The notes: generated by a model from the sequence alone, not told the origin. Positions 32,054-40,414 are shown, numbered from the stretch's first letter. The stretch: DNA of 64,000 bases from Alicycliphilus sp. UBA6560 (GCA_002434305.1 DJJU01000013.1:606321-670320), one strand, 5' to 3'. Numbers and translations: made by a program.

Positions 32054-32938
32054 GTGTCCGACCCGCACCCTGCGCGCCCGATTGAAGGCAACGAGGACAA
32101 GCGCTCCTTTCTGCAGCGCCTCATCGAGTTCATCCGCCCCGGCCCCGACTCCACCGACGAGCTGATTGCCACCCTGGCCGAGGCCGAGGACAACGAGGTC
32201 ATCAACGCCGACGCCCGCGTCATGCTCGAACGCGTGCTGCGCATGGCCGAGATGACCGCCGCCGACGTGCTGGTGGCCCCGGCGCGCATGGACATGCTGG
32301 ACATCGACGCGCCCGTGGACGAGTTGATGCACCAGGTCATCCAGACGGCCCACTCGCGCTTTCCCGTGTACCAGGGCGGGCGCGACAACATCATCGGCAT
32401 CCTGCTGGCCAAGGACCTGCTCAAGCGCGCGCGCTCGCCCGAGCTGAGCATCCGCGCACTGGTGCGCCCGGCCCTTTTCGTGCCCGAAAGCAAGGGCCTG
32501 CATGAGCTGGTGCGCGAATTCCGCGGCACGCGCAACCACCTGGCCATCGTCATCGACGAGTTCGGCCGCACGGCCGGGCTGGTGACCTTCGAGGACGTGA
32601 TCGAGCAGATCGTCGGCGAGATCGAGGACGAGTTCGACATCCACGAGGACGAGGGCGACATCTTCGCCTTGGCCGACGGCACCTGGCGTGTGAGCGGCCA
32701 CACGCCGCTCCCGCGCGTGGCCGAGGCCTTCGACACCCAGCTGGCCGCCAGCGACCCGGAAGAAGAGTTCGACACCATCGGCGGGCTGATCGCCCACGAG
32801 CTGGGCCGCGTGCCGCGCAAGGGCGAGTCCGTCGAGCTGGGCGGCCTCCTGTTCGTGGTGCTGCACACCAAGGGCGGGGCCGTGCGCTGGTTCCGCGTGG
32901 CGCCCGCCAGCGGCGAATCCGCCAGCAACGAGGACTGA
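32054..32938 (+). CDS. corC: CBS-domain transporter-associated protein CorC
   Basis: The 294-residue protein has two CBS domains (ADVLVAPARMDMLDIDAP, about 72-89; VDELMHQVIQTAHSRFPVYQ) and a C-terminal CorC_HlyC domain ending in LHTKGGAVRWFRV. It is linked to magnesium/cobalt efflux or to Lnt function in many proteobacteria, and the next gene is lnt with a 1-base overlap. A GTG start at 32054 is used; no ATG lies before the conserved EDKRSFLQRL. Cytosolic. Confidence 0.9.
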   Translation: MSDPHPARPIEGNEDKRSFLQRLIEFIRPGPDSTDELIATLAEAEDNEVINADARVMLERVLRMAEMTAADVLVAPARMDMLDIDAPVDELMHQVIQTAHSRFPVYQGGRDNIIGILLAKDLLKRARSPELSIRALVRPALFVPESKGLHELVREFRGTRNHLAIVIDEFGRTAGLVTFEDVIEQIVGEIEDEFDIHEDEGDIFALADGTWRVSGHTPLPRVAEAFDTQLAASDPEEEFDTIGGLIAHELGRVPRKGESVELGGLLFVVLHTKGGAVRWFRVAPASGESASNED

Positions 32939-34506
32939 TGCCGGCCGGCCCCTTGTCGCGCGGCCTGCTGCCCTGGCTGCTGACGGCCGCCGGTGGCCTG
33001 GCGCAGGCCGCGGCGCTGGCGCTGCCCGGCAACGGCCGGCCGCTGTGGTGGCTGCAGATCCTGTCGCTGGCGCTGCTGGCGCGCGTGCTGCTGGCCGTGC
33101 TGCGCACGCCGCGCGGTGGCTGGCGCGCTGCCGGCCTGGGCTGGCTGTTTGCCACTTGCTGGCTGGCCGGCACCTTCTGGTGGCTGTTCATCTCCATGCA
33201 CACCTACGGGGGCCTGGCCGCGCCGCTGGCCGCCCTGGCGGTGCTGGGGCTGGCCGCCTTCCTGGGCAGCTACTACGCCGCAGCCTGTGGGTGTTTTTGG
33301 GCTCTGGCGCCCGCCAGTCGTGCGCTGGCAGCTATTGTTTTTGCAGCGCTGTGGCTGCTGGCGGAGCTGGCGCGCGGGCAGTGGTGGACGGGCTTTCCGT
33401 GGGGTGCCGGCGGCTATGCCCACGTGGACGGCCCCCTGGCCGTGCTGGCGCGCAGCGTGGGCGTGTACGGCATCGGCTTTGCCGCCGCGGCGCTGGCCAT
33501 GGTGCTGGCGCAAGGGCGCGCCGCCGACCTGCGCGCGGCGCGCTGGTGGTCCGGCGCGGCGCTGGTGCTGCTGGCCTGGGCCGGCCTGGCCTGGCAGCGC
33601 GAGGCGGCCATCGGCGATGCGCAGCGCAATGCCGGCGCGCCGCTGTCGCTGGCGCTGCTGCAGGGCAACATTCCGCAGGACGAAAAATTCCAGGCCGGCA
33701 GCGGCGTGCCCCAGGCCCTGGCCTGGTACGGCGAGCAGCTGCGCGCCGCCAGCGCCCAGCTGGTGGTGGCGCCCGAGACCGCCATCCCCATGCTGCCCAG
33801 CCAGCTCATGCCCGGCTACCTGGAGGGCATCGCCCGGCACTACGGCAACGGCGACCAGGCCTTGCTGCTGGGCATCCCGCTGGGCAGCCTGGAGGAGGGC
33901 TATACCAACTCGGTCATGGGCTTCGCGCCCGGCCTGGGCACGCCCTACCGTTACGACAAGCACCACCTGGTGCCTTTCGGGGAGTTCATCCCGCCGCTGT
34001 TCAGGTGGTTCACCGAGATGATGAACATTCCCCTGGGCGACTTCGCGCGCGGCGCCGTAGGCCAGCCCTCGCTGGCCTTCGCCGGCCAGCGCCTGGCGCC
34101 CAATATCTGCTATGAGGACTTGTTCGGCGAGGAGCTGGCTGCGCGCTTCCTGGACGCCGCCCAGGCTCCGACCATCATGGTCAACGTCAGCAACATCGGC
34201 TGGTTCGGCGACAGCCTGGCCATCGACCAGCATCTGGCCATCAGCCGCATGCGCGCGCTGGAGTTCGAGCGGCCCATGGTGCGCGCCACCAACACCGGCG
34301 CCACCGCCGTCATCGACCACCGCGGCGCCGTCGGCTACCTGCTGGCGCCGCACACGCGCGGCGTGCTGCTGGGCCAGGTGCAGGGCCGGGCCGGCGCGGC
34401 CACGCCCTATGCCTGGTGGGCGGGGCGCCTGGGCCTGGCGCCGTTGTGGCTGGGGGGGCTGATGGTGGCGCTGCTGGCCTGGCGGCGGCGCATCCGGCGG
34501 ACATAA
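32938..34506 (+). CDS. lnt: apolipoprotein N-acyltransferase
   Basis: The 522-residue inner-membrane enzyme adds the third acyl chain to lipoproteins. N-terminal membrane helices (to about residue 220) are followed by the nitrilase-like catalytic domain with Glu280 (VVAPETAIPM), Lys341 (YRYDKHHLVPFGE) and Cys391 (NICYEDLFGEEL), the expected triad. A copy of the palindromic repeat (33291-33350) forms residues 118-137, at the edge of a membrane helix. ATG 32938 overlaps the corC stop. Full length is present. Confidence 0.95.
   Translation: MPAGPLSRGLLPWLLTAAGGLAQAAALALPGNGRPLWWLQILSLALLARVLLAVLRTPRGGWRAAGLGWLFATCWLAGTFWWLFISMHTYGGLAAPLAALAVLGLAAFLGSYYAAACGCFWALAPASRALAAIVFAALWLLAELARGQWWTGFPWGAGGYAHVDGPLAVLARSVGVYGIGFAAAALAMVLAQGRAADLRAARWWSGAALVLLAWAGLAWQREAAIGDAQRNAGAPLSLALLQGNIPQDEKFQAGSGVPQALAWYGEQLRAASAQLVVAPETAIPMLPSQLMPGYLEGIARHYGNGDQALLLGIPLGSLEEGYTNSVMGFAPGLGTPYRYDKHHLVPFGEFIPPLFRWFTEMMNIPLGDFARGAVGQPSLAFAGQRLAPNICYEDLFGEELAARFLDAAQAPTIMVNVSNIGWFGDSLAIDQHLAISRMRALEFERPMVRATNTGATAVIDHRGAVGYLLAPHTRGVLLGQVQGRAGAATPYAWWAGRLGLAPLWLGGLMVALLAWRRRIRRT
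33291..33350 (+). repeat. palindromic repeat inside lnt
   Basis: GTTTTTGGGCTCTGGCGCCC and GTGCGCTGGCAGCTATTG TTTTTGCAG encode ALAPASRALAAIVF, in the same frame as other coding copies. Here the hydrophobic reading is used in a membrane helix. Confidence 0.6.
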
Positions 34507-34653
34507 AGATGCCTGCTTGACCTTGAACGCCGGTCAGGCGGCCCCGAACTTGGATAATGTACGCTTCTGCGGGCCATGCGCCCCCTCCCACCCGCCTTCC
34601 GTAGGCGGCACGCTCCTGCGGTTTTCTTGCAGGCACGCAAGCACTTCAACCTG

Positions 34654-35190
34654 ATGACAATGGCTGAATCCTTCTCGTACGAACAGTTGATCGCCTCTGG
34701 CGAGGGCCGGCTGTTCTCGCCGGACAGCGGGCGCCTGCCCCTGCCGCCCATGCTGATGTTCGACCGCATCACCCATATCGACAGCGACGGCGGCGCGCAC
34801 GGCCTGGGCAAGATCGTGGCCGAGCTGGACGTGAAGCCCGACCTGTGGTTCTTTGCCTGCCACTTCCAGGGCGATCCGGTCATGCCCGGCTGCCTGGGGC
34901 TGGACGCCATGTGGCAGCTCATCGGCTTCTACCTCACCTGGCTGCGCCTGCCGGGCCGCGGCCGCGCCCTGGGCGCCGGTGAGGTCAAGTTCACCGGCGA
35001 GGTCGGCCCCGAAGTGAAGCTGGTGACCTACGAGATCGACATCAAGCGCGTCATCAAGCGCAAACTCAACATGGCCATCGGCGATGCGCGTCTGCTAGCC
35101 GATGGCAAGGAAATCTACGTGGCCAACGACCTTCGCGTGGGTCTGTTCCTGCGTGAGGATCAGAAGGGCCAGGAAGCGACGGCGACATGA
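34654..35190 (+). CDS. fabA: 3-hydroxydecanoyl-ACP dehydratase/isomerase
   Basis: The 178-residue hotdog-fold enzyme has active-site His70 in FACHFQGDPVMPGCLG and Asp84 in LDAMWQ. It dehydrates 3-hydroxydecanoyl-ACP and isomerises it to cis-3-decenoyl-ACP, starting unsaturated fatty acid synthesis. ATG 34654 (or 34660) fits the family length; the frame opens earlier. Its stop overlaps the fabB start (ATGA), the standard fabAB operon. Confidence 0.96.
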   Translation: MTMAESFSYEQLIASGEGRLFSPDSGRLPLPPMLMFDRITHIDSDGGAHGLGKIVAELDVKPDLWFFACHFQGDPVMPGCLGLDAMWQLIGFYLTWLRLPGRGRALGAGEVKFTGEVGPEVKLVTYEIDIKRVIKRKLNMAIGDARLLADGKEIYVANDLRVGLFLREDQKGQEATAT

Positions 35191-36413
35191 GCAGCAAGAG
35201 ACGTGTGGTGATCACGGGCGCGGGCATCGTCTCGTGCATCGGCAACGACCTGGCTACGGTGGAGCAATCCCTGCGCGAAGGCCGCTCGGGCATCCGCGCC
35301 GTACCAAAGTTCACCGAGCTGGGCATGCGCAGCCAGGTCGGCGGCACGCCCGAGATCGACCTGGAAGCGCGCATCGACCGCAAGCAGCTGCGCTTCATGG
35401 GCGACGCCGCGGCCTACGCGCAGATCGCCCTGGAAGACGCCATTGCCCAGTCGGGCCTCACGCCAAGCCAGGTCAGCCACCCGCGCACCGGCCTCATCAT
35501 GGGCTCGGGCGGCGGCTCGCCGGCCAACCAGATCGAGGCGGCCGACACGCTGCGCGACAAGGGCATCCGCCGCGTGGGGCCGTACCAGGTCACGCGCTGC
35601 ATGAGCTCCACCGTGTCCGCCTGCCTGGCGACCAACTTCAAGGTCAAGGGCATCAACTACTCCATCACCTCGGCCTGCTCCACGTCGGCGCACTGCATCG
35701 GCGCGGCTGCGCAGCAGATCGCGTGGGGCATGCAGGACGTGATGCTGGCCGGCGGCGGCGAGGAAATGTCCTGGGGCATGGCGTTGCTGTTCGACGGCAT
35801 GGGCGCCATGTCTGCTAAGTACAACGCCACGCCCGAGAAGGCCTCGCGCGCCTATGACGCCAACCGCGACGGCTTCGTCATCGCCGGCGGCGGCGGCGCG
35901 GTGGTGCTGGAGAGCCTGGAGCACGCCCAGGCACGTGGCGCAACCATCCTGGCCGAGGTGGTGGGCTTCGGCGCCACCAGCGACGGCGAGGACATGGTCG
36001 CGCCCTCGGGCGACGGCGCCGTGGCCTGCATGCGCCAGGCCATGGAAGGGCTGAATGGGCCCATCGACTACATCAACACCCACGGCACCTCCACGCCCGT
36101 GGGCGACATGCAGGAAGTGCGCGCCATGCGCGAGGTGTTCGGCGAGGCTGTGCCGCCGTTTTCCTCCACCAAGTCGCTCACCGGCCATTCGCTGGGCGCC
36201 ACCGGTGTGCAGGAGGCGATCTACTGCCTGATCATGCTGCAGAAGGGTTTCATCGCAGGCTCCATCAATGTGGACACGCCGGACCCGGAGCTGGGCGACA
36301 TGCCTCTGGTGACGAAGACGCGCGATGCGCAATTGGCGCAGGTGCTGAGCAACAGCTTTGGTTTTGGCGGAACAAATGCGTCGCTCGTACTGCGGCGCTG
36401 GGATGGAGCCTGA
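35187..36413 (+). CDS. fabB: beta-ketoacyl-ACP synthase I
   Basis: The 408-residue condensing enzyme has Cys164 in TSACSTSAHC and His residues in NTHGTSTPVGD and SLTGHSLGATG, the Cys-His-His triad. It extends the cis-3-decenoyl intermediate made by FabA. It is the last gene of the operon, with a strong terminator 34 bases after the stop, and is directly followed by the integron integrase on the other strand. Confidence 0.97.
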   Translation: MSSKRRVVITGAGIVSCIGNDLATVEQSLREGRSGIRAVPKFTELGMRSQVGGTPEIDLEARIDRKQLRFMGDAAAYAQIALEDAIAQSGLTPSQVSHPRTGLIMGSGGGSPANQIEAADTLRDKGIRRVGPYQVTRCMSSTVSACLATNFKVKGINYSITSACSTSAHCIGAAAQQIAWGMQDVMLAGGGEEMSWGMALLFDGMGAMSAKYNATPEKASRAYDANRDGFVIAGGGGAVVLESLEHAQARGATILAEVVGFGATSDGEDMVAPSGDGAVACMRQAMEGLNGPIDYINTHGTSTPVGDMQEVRAMREVFGEAVPPFSSTKSLTGHSLGATGVQEAIYCLIMLQKGFIAGSINVDTPDPELGDMPLVTKTRDAQLAQVLSNSFGFGGTNASLVLRRWDGA

Positions 36414-36447
36414 GTCTTCGTTCCTCTCTGGCATTTGCACCCGAAAA

Positions 36448-36474
36448 GCCGCTTCCGCAAGAAGCGGCTTTTTC
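36448..36474 (+). terminator. Rho-independent terminator of fabAB
   Basis: GCCGCTTC and GAAGCGGC pair around CGCAA, with A-run before and TTTTTC after the stem. It ends fabB transcription and, read the other way, could also end the convergent intI transcript (stop at 36498). Confidence 0.85.
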
Positions 36475-36497
36475 ATGCCCGGCACTCCAGGTATTTT

Positions 36498-37526
36498 CTA
36501 TAACGCATCCAGCGGACTCAAAATGCCGCGCCCGCCCTTGTTCAACACGTGCGTGTAAATCATGGTCGTGCTGACGTCGGCATGGCCCAGCAATTCCTGC
36601 ACCGTGCGAATGTCATAACCTGCCTGAAGCAAATGCGTGGCAAACGAATGGCGCAGCACATGCGGTGAAACCGGTTTGTCGATCTGCGCCAGTTTCGACG
36701 CTTCACGCACTGCGCGCTGCACTGATTCGGGATACACATGGTGACGCCGCTCCAGCAGCTCGCCTGTGCGTGCATCCGGACGCGGGTCCATGGAGCGCAC
36801 CGGCGACGGAAACACCCACTGCCAGGCCCAGGCTTTGTCGGCATTCGGATATTTCACGGCCAGCGCATGCGGCAGGTGTACGCGGCCCAACCCGGCGGCC
36901 AAGTCTTTCTGATGCAGTGCTTGTGCCTTGCGCAGTTGCGCCTGCAGCGGCTCGATCAGGTTTTCGGGCAGAACCGTTACCCGGTCCTTGCCGCCCTTTC
37001 CTTCGCGAATGGTGATTTCGCGCCGCGTGAATTCCACATCTTTCACGCGCAGGCGCAGTGCTTCCATCAATCGCATTCCGGTGCCATACAGCAGCCGCAC
37101 GATGAGGCCCATGGTGCCGTTGTCCATGTGCTGCAGCAACACGCGTACTTCGCAGGGCGTGAGCATCACCGGCAGCCGTTGCGGCCGTTTCGCTTGCACC
37201 ACCTCGTCCAGCCAGGGAAGATCGATCGCCAGTACCTGCTTGTAGAGATACAGGATCGCCGCCTTGGCCTGGTTCTGGGTGGATGCCGATACCTGTCGAT
37301 CTACCGCAAGGTAGCTCAAAAATGCTTCCACGTCGGGCGCGCCCATCTCCTGTGGATGGCGCTTGTTGTGATACAAAATGAAACGTCGCGCCCAGTCCAG
37401 GTATGCCTGCTCGGTTCGGATGCTGTAGTGACGCGTACGCAGGTGGGTGCGCATACGGTCCAGGAGCTTAGGCGGCTGGATGGGTGAACCCGAAGCTTCG
37501 GACGATGTGGCAGTGTCGGCAACCAT
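36498..37526 (-). CDS. intI: integron integrase (tyrosine recombinase)
   Basis: The 342-residue enzyme has PPKLLDRMRTHLRTRHYSIR at the N-terminus, catalytic Arg152 in GTGMRLMEALR, His289 and Arg292 in PHVLRHSFATHL, His315 in LLGHADVST and Tyr324 in TMIYTHV. The extra LAVKYPNADKAWAWQWVFPS patch (residues 222-241) is found only in integron integrases. It recombines attI and attC single-stranded hairpins. I chose ATG 37526; ATG 37589 would add 21 residues encoded by an AT-rich region with an inverted repeat. No LexA-type CTGT-N8-ACAG box is visible upstream. Confidence 0.95.
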   Translation of the reverse strand: MVADTATSSEASGSPIQPPKLLDRMRTHLRTRHYSIRTEQAYLDWARRFILYHNKRHPQEMGAPDVEAFLSYLAVDRQVSASTQNQAKAAILYLYKQVLAIDLPWLDEVVQAKRPQRLPVMLTPCEVRVLLQHMDNGTMGLIVRLLYGTGMRLMEALRLRVKDVEFTRREITIREGKGGKDRVTVLPENLIEPLQAQLRKAQALHQKDLAAGLGRVHLPHALAVKYPNADKAWAWQWVFPSPVRSMDPRPDARTGELLERRHHVYPESVQRAVREASKLAQIDKPVSPHVLRHSFATHLLQAGYDIRTVQELLGHADVSTTMIYTHVLNKGGRGILSPLDAL

Positions 37527-37535
37527 CCGCAAATT

Positions 37536-37551
37536 TTTAGGTTTGCCTAAA
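37536..37551. promoter_or_regulatory. inverted repeat upstream of intI
   Basis: TTTAGG and CCTAAA pair around TTTG just before the chosen intI start. It may be an operator or a messenger hairpin controlling integrase synthesis; if the longer start were right it would be coding. Confidence 0.4.
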
Positions 37552-37631
37552 TGGTTGGCAAGACCGTGTTTACGAGGAGGGCTGCGCATCGGGTCCGTTG
37601 TTATCGTTCACCAAAACGAACTTTGAGGTTC

Positions 37632-37649
37632 GTCTAATTCTAGTTAGCC
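37632..37649 (+). other. attI recombination site (core)
   Basis: GTCTAATTCTAGTTAGCC contains two opposed core sites and the crossover point G^TTAGCC after 37643. New cassettes enter here. A CGAAC-N6-GTTCG inverted repeat abuts it on the left (37617-37632). Confidence 0.8.
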
Positions 37650-37677
37650 TGCCTTTTATTCCCGCTCATTTCAGCCC

Positions 37678-37926
37678 ATGAATATTCAAGCGTCATTTAC
37701 CCTCATAAGAATTTATCCACTGGGTGTTTGGCGTTTGCTCGGGCTTCGCCTGCGTAGGGTGCGCCAGTTTCAAGCCTTTTTGCCCTCTAGCCCTTGTGCA
37801 GCAAGCGCTGGCAGCTCCGGTTTTTGTATTCCGTGGCCCGTGCGGTCACTTTCGTTTTTGCGCTTTGGGTCTAACCCGGCGCTCAAGCCGACCCGCATAC
37901 TGCGGGCGGCTTATCTTGTCCGTTAG
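37678..37926 (+). CDS. cassette 1: repeated cassette ORF, type A
   Basis: The 82-residue frame (MNIQASF start, QFQAFLPSS, FGSNPALKPTRILRAAYLVR end) ends on the TAG of the attC core site. It is almost the same as cassette 11, with identical 191-base spacing from ATG to attC. Its middle contains the genome palindromic repeat (about 37766-37825), read as LPSSPCAASAGSS. No signal peptide, membrane segment or known domain. First cassette after attI, so the best expressed. Coding status uncertain. Confidence 0.4.
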   Translation: MNIQASFTLIRIYPLGVWRLLGLRLRRVRQFQAFLPSSPCAASAGSSGFCIPWPVRSLSFLRFGSNPALKPTRILRAAYLVR

Positions 37927-37928
37927 CC
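37869..37928 (+). other. attC 1
   Basis: R'' GTCTAAC, R' GTTAGCC; arms AAGCCGACCCGC and GCGGGCGGCTT around ATACT. 60 bp. Confidence 0.85.
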
Positions 37929-37936
37929 AGCACACC

Positions 37937-38401
37937 ATGCTCATCCGCAACTTCAAACCAGCCGATGCTGATGAATTGAGGCAAGTTTTCTATTTGTCCG
38001 TCCATGATCTTGCGAGAAATTTCTACACGCCAGAACAACTAGATGTTTGGGCGCCAGAGAGCTATGACAAACAGTCGTGGCTGCAAAGGCTCTCTGCGAA
38101 CAATCCTTTCGTGGCCACTATTGACGGTCAGATTGCTGGATTCGCCGACCTCCAGAGCACTGGTTACATTGATCAATTCTTCGTTGCAAGCTCATTTGCC
38201 AGGCGTGGTGTTGGGGCGACACTGATGCATCACATACTTGGCGCGGCATTGGATAGGCGCATAGATCATGTGTATTCGCACGTTAGCTTGGCCGCAGAGC
38301 AATTCTTCTCCAATCATGGCTTCAGTGTTACTGAGCGCAGAGTGGTTCGCGTCAAAGACATCGAGATGGCGAATGCCAGAATGGAAAGAAGTGCTGGCTA
38401 A
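37937..38401 (+). CDS. cassette 2: GNAT-family acetyltransferase
   Basis: The 154-residue protein begins MLIRNFKPADADELRQVFY and has the acetyl-CoA loop VASSFARRGVGATLMHHIL (about residues 76-94) and the C-terminal strand VSLAAEQFFSNHGFSV, as in YafP/ElaA-type acetyltransferases found in other integrons. Its target (small molecule, toxin or antibiotic) cannot be told. ATG 37937 is 8 bases after the R' site. GC about 48%, so foreign relative to the chromosome. Confidence 0.85.
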   Translation: MLIRNFKPADADELRQVFYLSVHDLARNFYTPEQLDVWAPESYDKQSWLQRLSANNPFVATIDGQIAGFADLQSTGYIDQFFVASSFARRGVGATLMHHILGAALDRRIDHVYSHVSLAAEQFFSNHGFSVTERRVVRVKDIEMANARMERSAG

Positions 38402-38455
38402 CAATTCATTCAAGCCGACGCCGCTTCGCGGCGCGGCTTAATTCAGACGTTAGGT
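38396..38455 (+). other. attC 2
   Basis: R'' GGCTAAC, R' GTTAGGT; arms AAGCCGACGCCGC and GCGGCGCGGCTT around TTC. Near-identical to attC 4 and attC 9. Confidence 0.85.
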
Positions 38456-38456
38456 C

Positions 38457-38759
38457 ATGAAAGTAATTAACCAATTCCCAGAGTCAGGAGAGGAAGCGGG
38501 GTTAGCCAAGAAGCTCAAGAAGGCATGGATTTTCATTACCCTAACGTGCCTCGCTTCTTCCCTTATTTCTGGACTAATCACTCTTGCAATACCAGGCTGC
38601 CATTGCGATGAAGGCGCAGGTTGCAATGGGTGTGGGCTAAATTTTATTTTTGAATTTCTTATCTTTGGGGGATTCATTGGTTTCATATTTTCTCTAATTC
38701 TTTGGCCATTCGTTGCCATAATAATAGGATTAATAGCAATCTTCAAAAGCCGTTCCTAA
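38457..38759 (+). CDS. cassette 3: small membrane protein, unknown function
   Basis: The 100-residue protein has two predicted membrane helices (about 24-46 and 62-95) separated by a short Cys-rich loop, GCHCDEGAGCNGCG, with four Cys that could bind metal or form disulfides. ATG 38457 begins two bases after the R' site, so ribosome binding may rely on the core site AGG or on an upstream frame. GC about 43%. Function unknown. Confidence 0.7.
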   Translation: MKVINQFPESGEEAGLAKKLKKAWIFITLTCLASSLISGLITLAIPGCHCDEGAGCNGCGLNFIFEFLIFGGFIGFIFSLILWPFVAIIIGLIAIFKSRS

Positions 38760-38813
38760 CATCTCGCTCAAGCCGACCCGCCTTCGGCGGGCGGCTTATC
38801 TTTTTCGTTAGAC
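38754..38813 (+). other. attC 3
   Basis: R'' TCCTAAC, R' GTTAGAC; arms AAGCCGACCCGCC and GGCGGGCGGCTT around TTC. 60 bp. Confidence 0.85.
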
Positions 38814-38833
38814 CCTTGGGGAGGGTTCAATAG

Positions 38834-39154
38834 ATGGCAAAAAAGGAAACGACTTCCAAGGCGGCTGCCACTAAGGCATCTAAGACTCTATCGAGCGGTT
38901 CCGCTTCGAAAGCTGCCAAATCAGCAGCCGGTAGTGCACTTTCACAGCGCAAGGCGCCCGAGAAGCAAACGTCCTCGGCCGCCGGAAAGGCCGCATCTAA
39001 GACTTTGCGCGACCCGAAGGCGGGAAAGGCTGCTAAGTCGGCGGCCGGCTCTGCTCTCACACAAAGGCCGGCTGCGGCGGCACGAAAATCTGCGGCCAGA
39101 GTACGAAAGGGCGACGGAACGGATAGTGGCGGACCACGCGGGAGGGGGAAATGA
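38834..39154 (+). CDS. cassette 4a: Lys/Ala-rich repeat protein
   Basis: The 106-residue basic protein carries a tandem SKAAKSAAGSALSQR / GKAAKSAAGSALTQR motif (around residues 25-39 and 63-77) in a Lys, Ala and Ser-rich background with many predicted positive charges, a composition of nucleic-acid-binding or nucleoid proteins. Similar AAGSAL proteins are widespread but uncharacterised. ATG 38834 is followed by a second gene in the same cassette that starts on its stop codon. Confidence 0.7.
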   Translation: MAKKETTSKAAATKASKTLSSGSASKAAKSAAGSALSQRKAPEKQTSSAAGKAASKTLRDPKAGKAAKSAAGSALTQRPAAAARKSAARVRKGDGTDSGGPRGRGK

Positions 39155-39546
39155 AGCTAAAGGATGCACTGGACAACTACTACGTTTATAGCGGGAAAGC
39201 CAGTGATATTGTCCGGCAGCTCGCCCTCGGTGGCATAGCGATAATTTGGCTGTTTCAAGTTGCCGAAGGCAGTTCACGCACGCTTCCGTCGGAGCTATTC
39301 CTCCCGCTCAAGCTAATTGTGGCGGCCTTGGCGGCCGATCTACTTCAGTACGCTGTTGGGGGCGTTCTGTGGAGCATGTACCACCGCTACAAGGAAGGTC
39401 GCACAGGCGCGGATGGCTCGTTCAAAGCGCCATTCATTATCAACTGGCCCGCAATCGGCTTCTATTATGCCAAAGTCGTCCTAGTAATTGTGGCCTACTG
39501 GTACCTTTGGTGTTTTCTGTCACTTGCTATCCAGCCAAGGGGCTAA
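39151..39546 (+). CDS. cassette 4b: membrane protein, unknown function
   Basis: The 131-residue protein has three to four predicted membrane helices (QLALGGIAIIWLFQVA, LKLIVAALAADLLQYAVGGV and YYAKVVLVIVAYWYLWCFLS). Its ATG overlaps the stop of 4a by ATGA, so this is a two-gene cassette with translational coupling, suggesting the two proteins act together. The attC R'' starts inside its last codons. Function unknown. Confidence 0.72.
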   Translation: MKLKDALDNYYVYSGKASDIVRQLALGGIAIIWLFQVAEGSSRTLPSELFLPLKLIVAALAADLLQYAVGGVLWSMYHRYKEGRTGADGSFKAPFIINWPAIGFYYAKVVLVIVAYWYLWCFLSLAIQPRG

Positions 39547-39600
39547 CAATTCATTCAAGCCGACGCCGCTTCGCGGCGCGGCTTAATTCAGGCGTTAGTC
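39541..39600 (+). other. attC 4
   Basis: R'' GGCTAAC, R' GTTAGTC; same stem as attC 2. 60 bp. Confidence 0.85.
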
Positions 39601-39614
39601 CCATCACCCGCTTT

Positions 39615-39860
39615 ATGCGCGCAGTCAATTGTTCCAGCGCTCGGCCCTGATCCAAAGGTTTTCAAGCCTTTTTGGCCTCCAGCGCCTGTGTAGCAAGCGC
39701 CACCAGCTATCATTCTTGCAGCGCAGCGCCGCTCTCGTGGCCCAGCGCTTTTTCGTGGGCTGCGCCCTGGTCCAAGTCCGGGCGCTTCCTTTTGGCCTTC
39801 GGGTCTAACCCGGCGTTCAAGCCGACCCGCCTGCGGCGGGCGGCTTACCTTGGCCGTTAG
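39615..39860 (+). pseudogene. cassette 5: repeated cassette ORF, type B, with nonsense codon
   Basis: The copy starts MRAVNCSSARP and then meets TGA where the intact copy at 44208 has TGT, with no change of length (188 bases from ATG to attC as in all copies). Downstream the frame continues as GFQAFLASSACVASATSYHS through to the R' TAG. Either the gene is broken or the conserved feature is not the protein. The palindromic repeat lies at about 39658-39720. Confidence 0.4.
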
Positions 39861-39862
39861 GC
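39803..39862 (+). other. attC 5
   Basis: R'' GTCTAAC, R' GTTAGGC; arms AAGCCGACCCGCC and GGCGGGCGGCTT. 60 bp. Confidence 0.85.
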
Positions 39863-39868
39863 AGAACT

Positions 39869-40351
39869 ATGAAGCTTGACCGTGCAAGGCAACTCGAAAT
39901 GCTTCAAGCACTTGCTGATGTCTACCCTAGATACACAGTGGATCTGGGTAATGGGAAGCCCAACAAGGAAGATCTGGAAAATCTTTGGTACCTCAAAGAG
40001 CAGAACCTCATCGAGGGTGCGCTTGAGATGTCGATTGAACAATCATTCATCTTCCAGGGCGTCCGAATTACTGCCAAGGGAGTTGATTTCCTTGCAGACG
40101 ATGGTGGAGTTTCAGCGATATTGGGAACGGTCACCGTGAAGCTTCACGCCGACACTATCAAAGAACTGATGCTTGCCAGGGTTGAGAATTCAAGCGTCTC
40201 CTCTGAAAAGAAGTCCTGGCTGAAGAAACAATTGGAGATTGCGTCAAGCGAGACAATAAAGAAAATTGTTGGCGCAGTACTTGACGAAGGATTCAAACAT
40301 GCACCTGACCTCATCCGTTTGGTCGAGCAGGCTGCGCGAAGCGCCGCCTAA
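39869..40351 (+). CDS. cassette 6: unknown soluble protein
   Basis: The 160-residue protein is soluble. A possible winged-helix-like N-terminal part (MLQALADVYPRYTVDLG, IEQSFIFQGVRITAKGVDFL) resembles YjcQ-type small proteins, followed by a charged helical C-terminus with NSSVSSEKKSWLKKQLEIAS. ATG 39869 lies 6 bases after R'. The identification of the fold is tentative; no catalytic motif is visible. GC about 48%. Confidence 0.65.
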   Translation: MKLDRARQLEMLQALADVYPRYTVDLGNGKPNKEDLENLWYLKEQNLIEGALEMSIEQSFIFQGVRITAKGVDFLADDGGVSAILGTVTVKLHADTIKELMLARVENSSVSSEKKSWLKKQLEIASSETIKKIVGAVLDEGFKHAPDLIRLVEQAARSAA

Positions 40352-40405
40352 CCTATCGCTCAAGCCGACCCGCCTACGGCGGACGGCTTATCTTGGCCGT
40401 TAGGC
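40346..40405 (+). other. attC 6
   Basis: R'' GCCTAAC, R' GTTAGGC; arms AAGCCGACCCGCC and GGCGGACGGCTT around TAC. 60 bp. Confidence 0.85.
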
Positions 40406-40414
40406 ATACAAAAA

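Noticed and set aside
37560..37640. LexA-type SOS box for intI
   Set aside because: No CTGT-N8-ACAG pattern is present on either strand; the CGAAC-N6-GTTCG repeat has the wrong spacing for the Gram-positive type.
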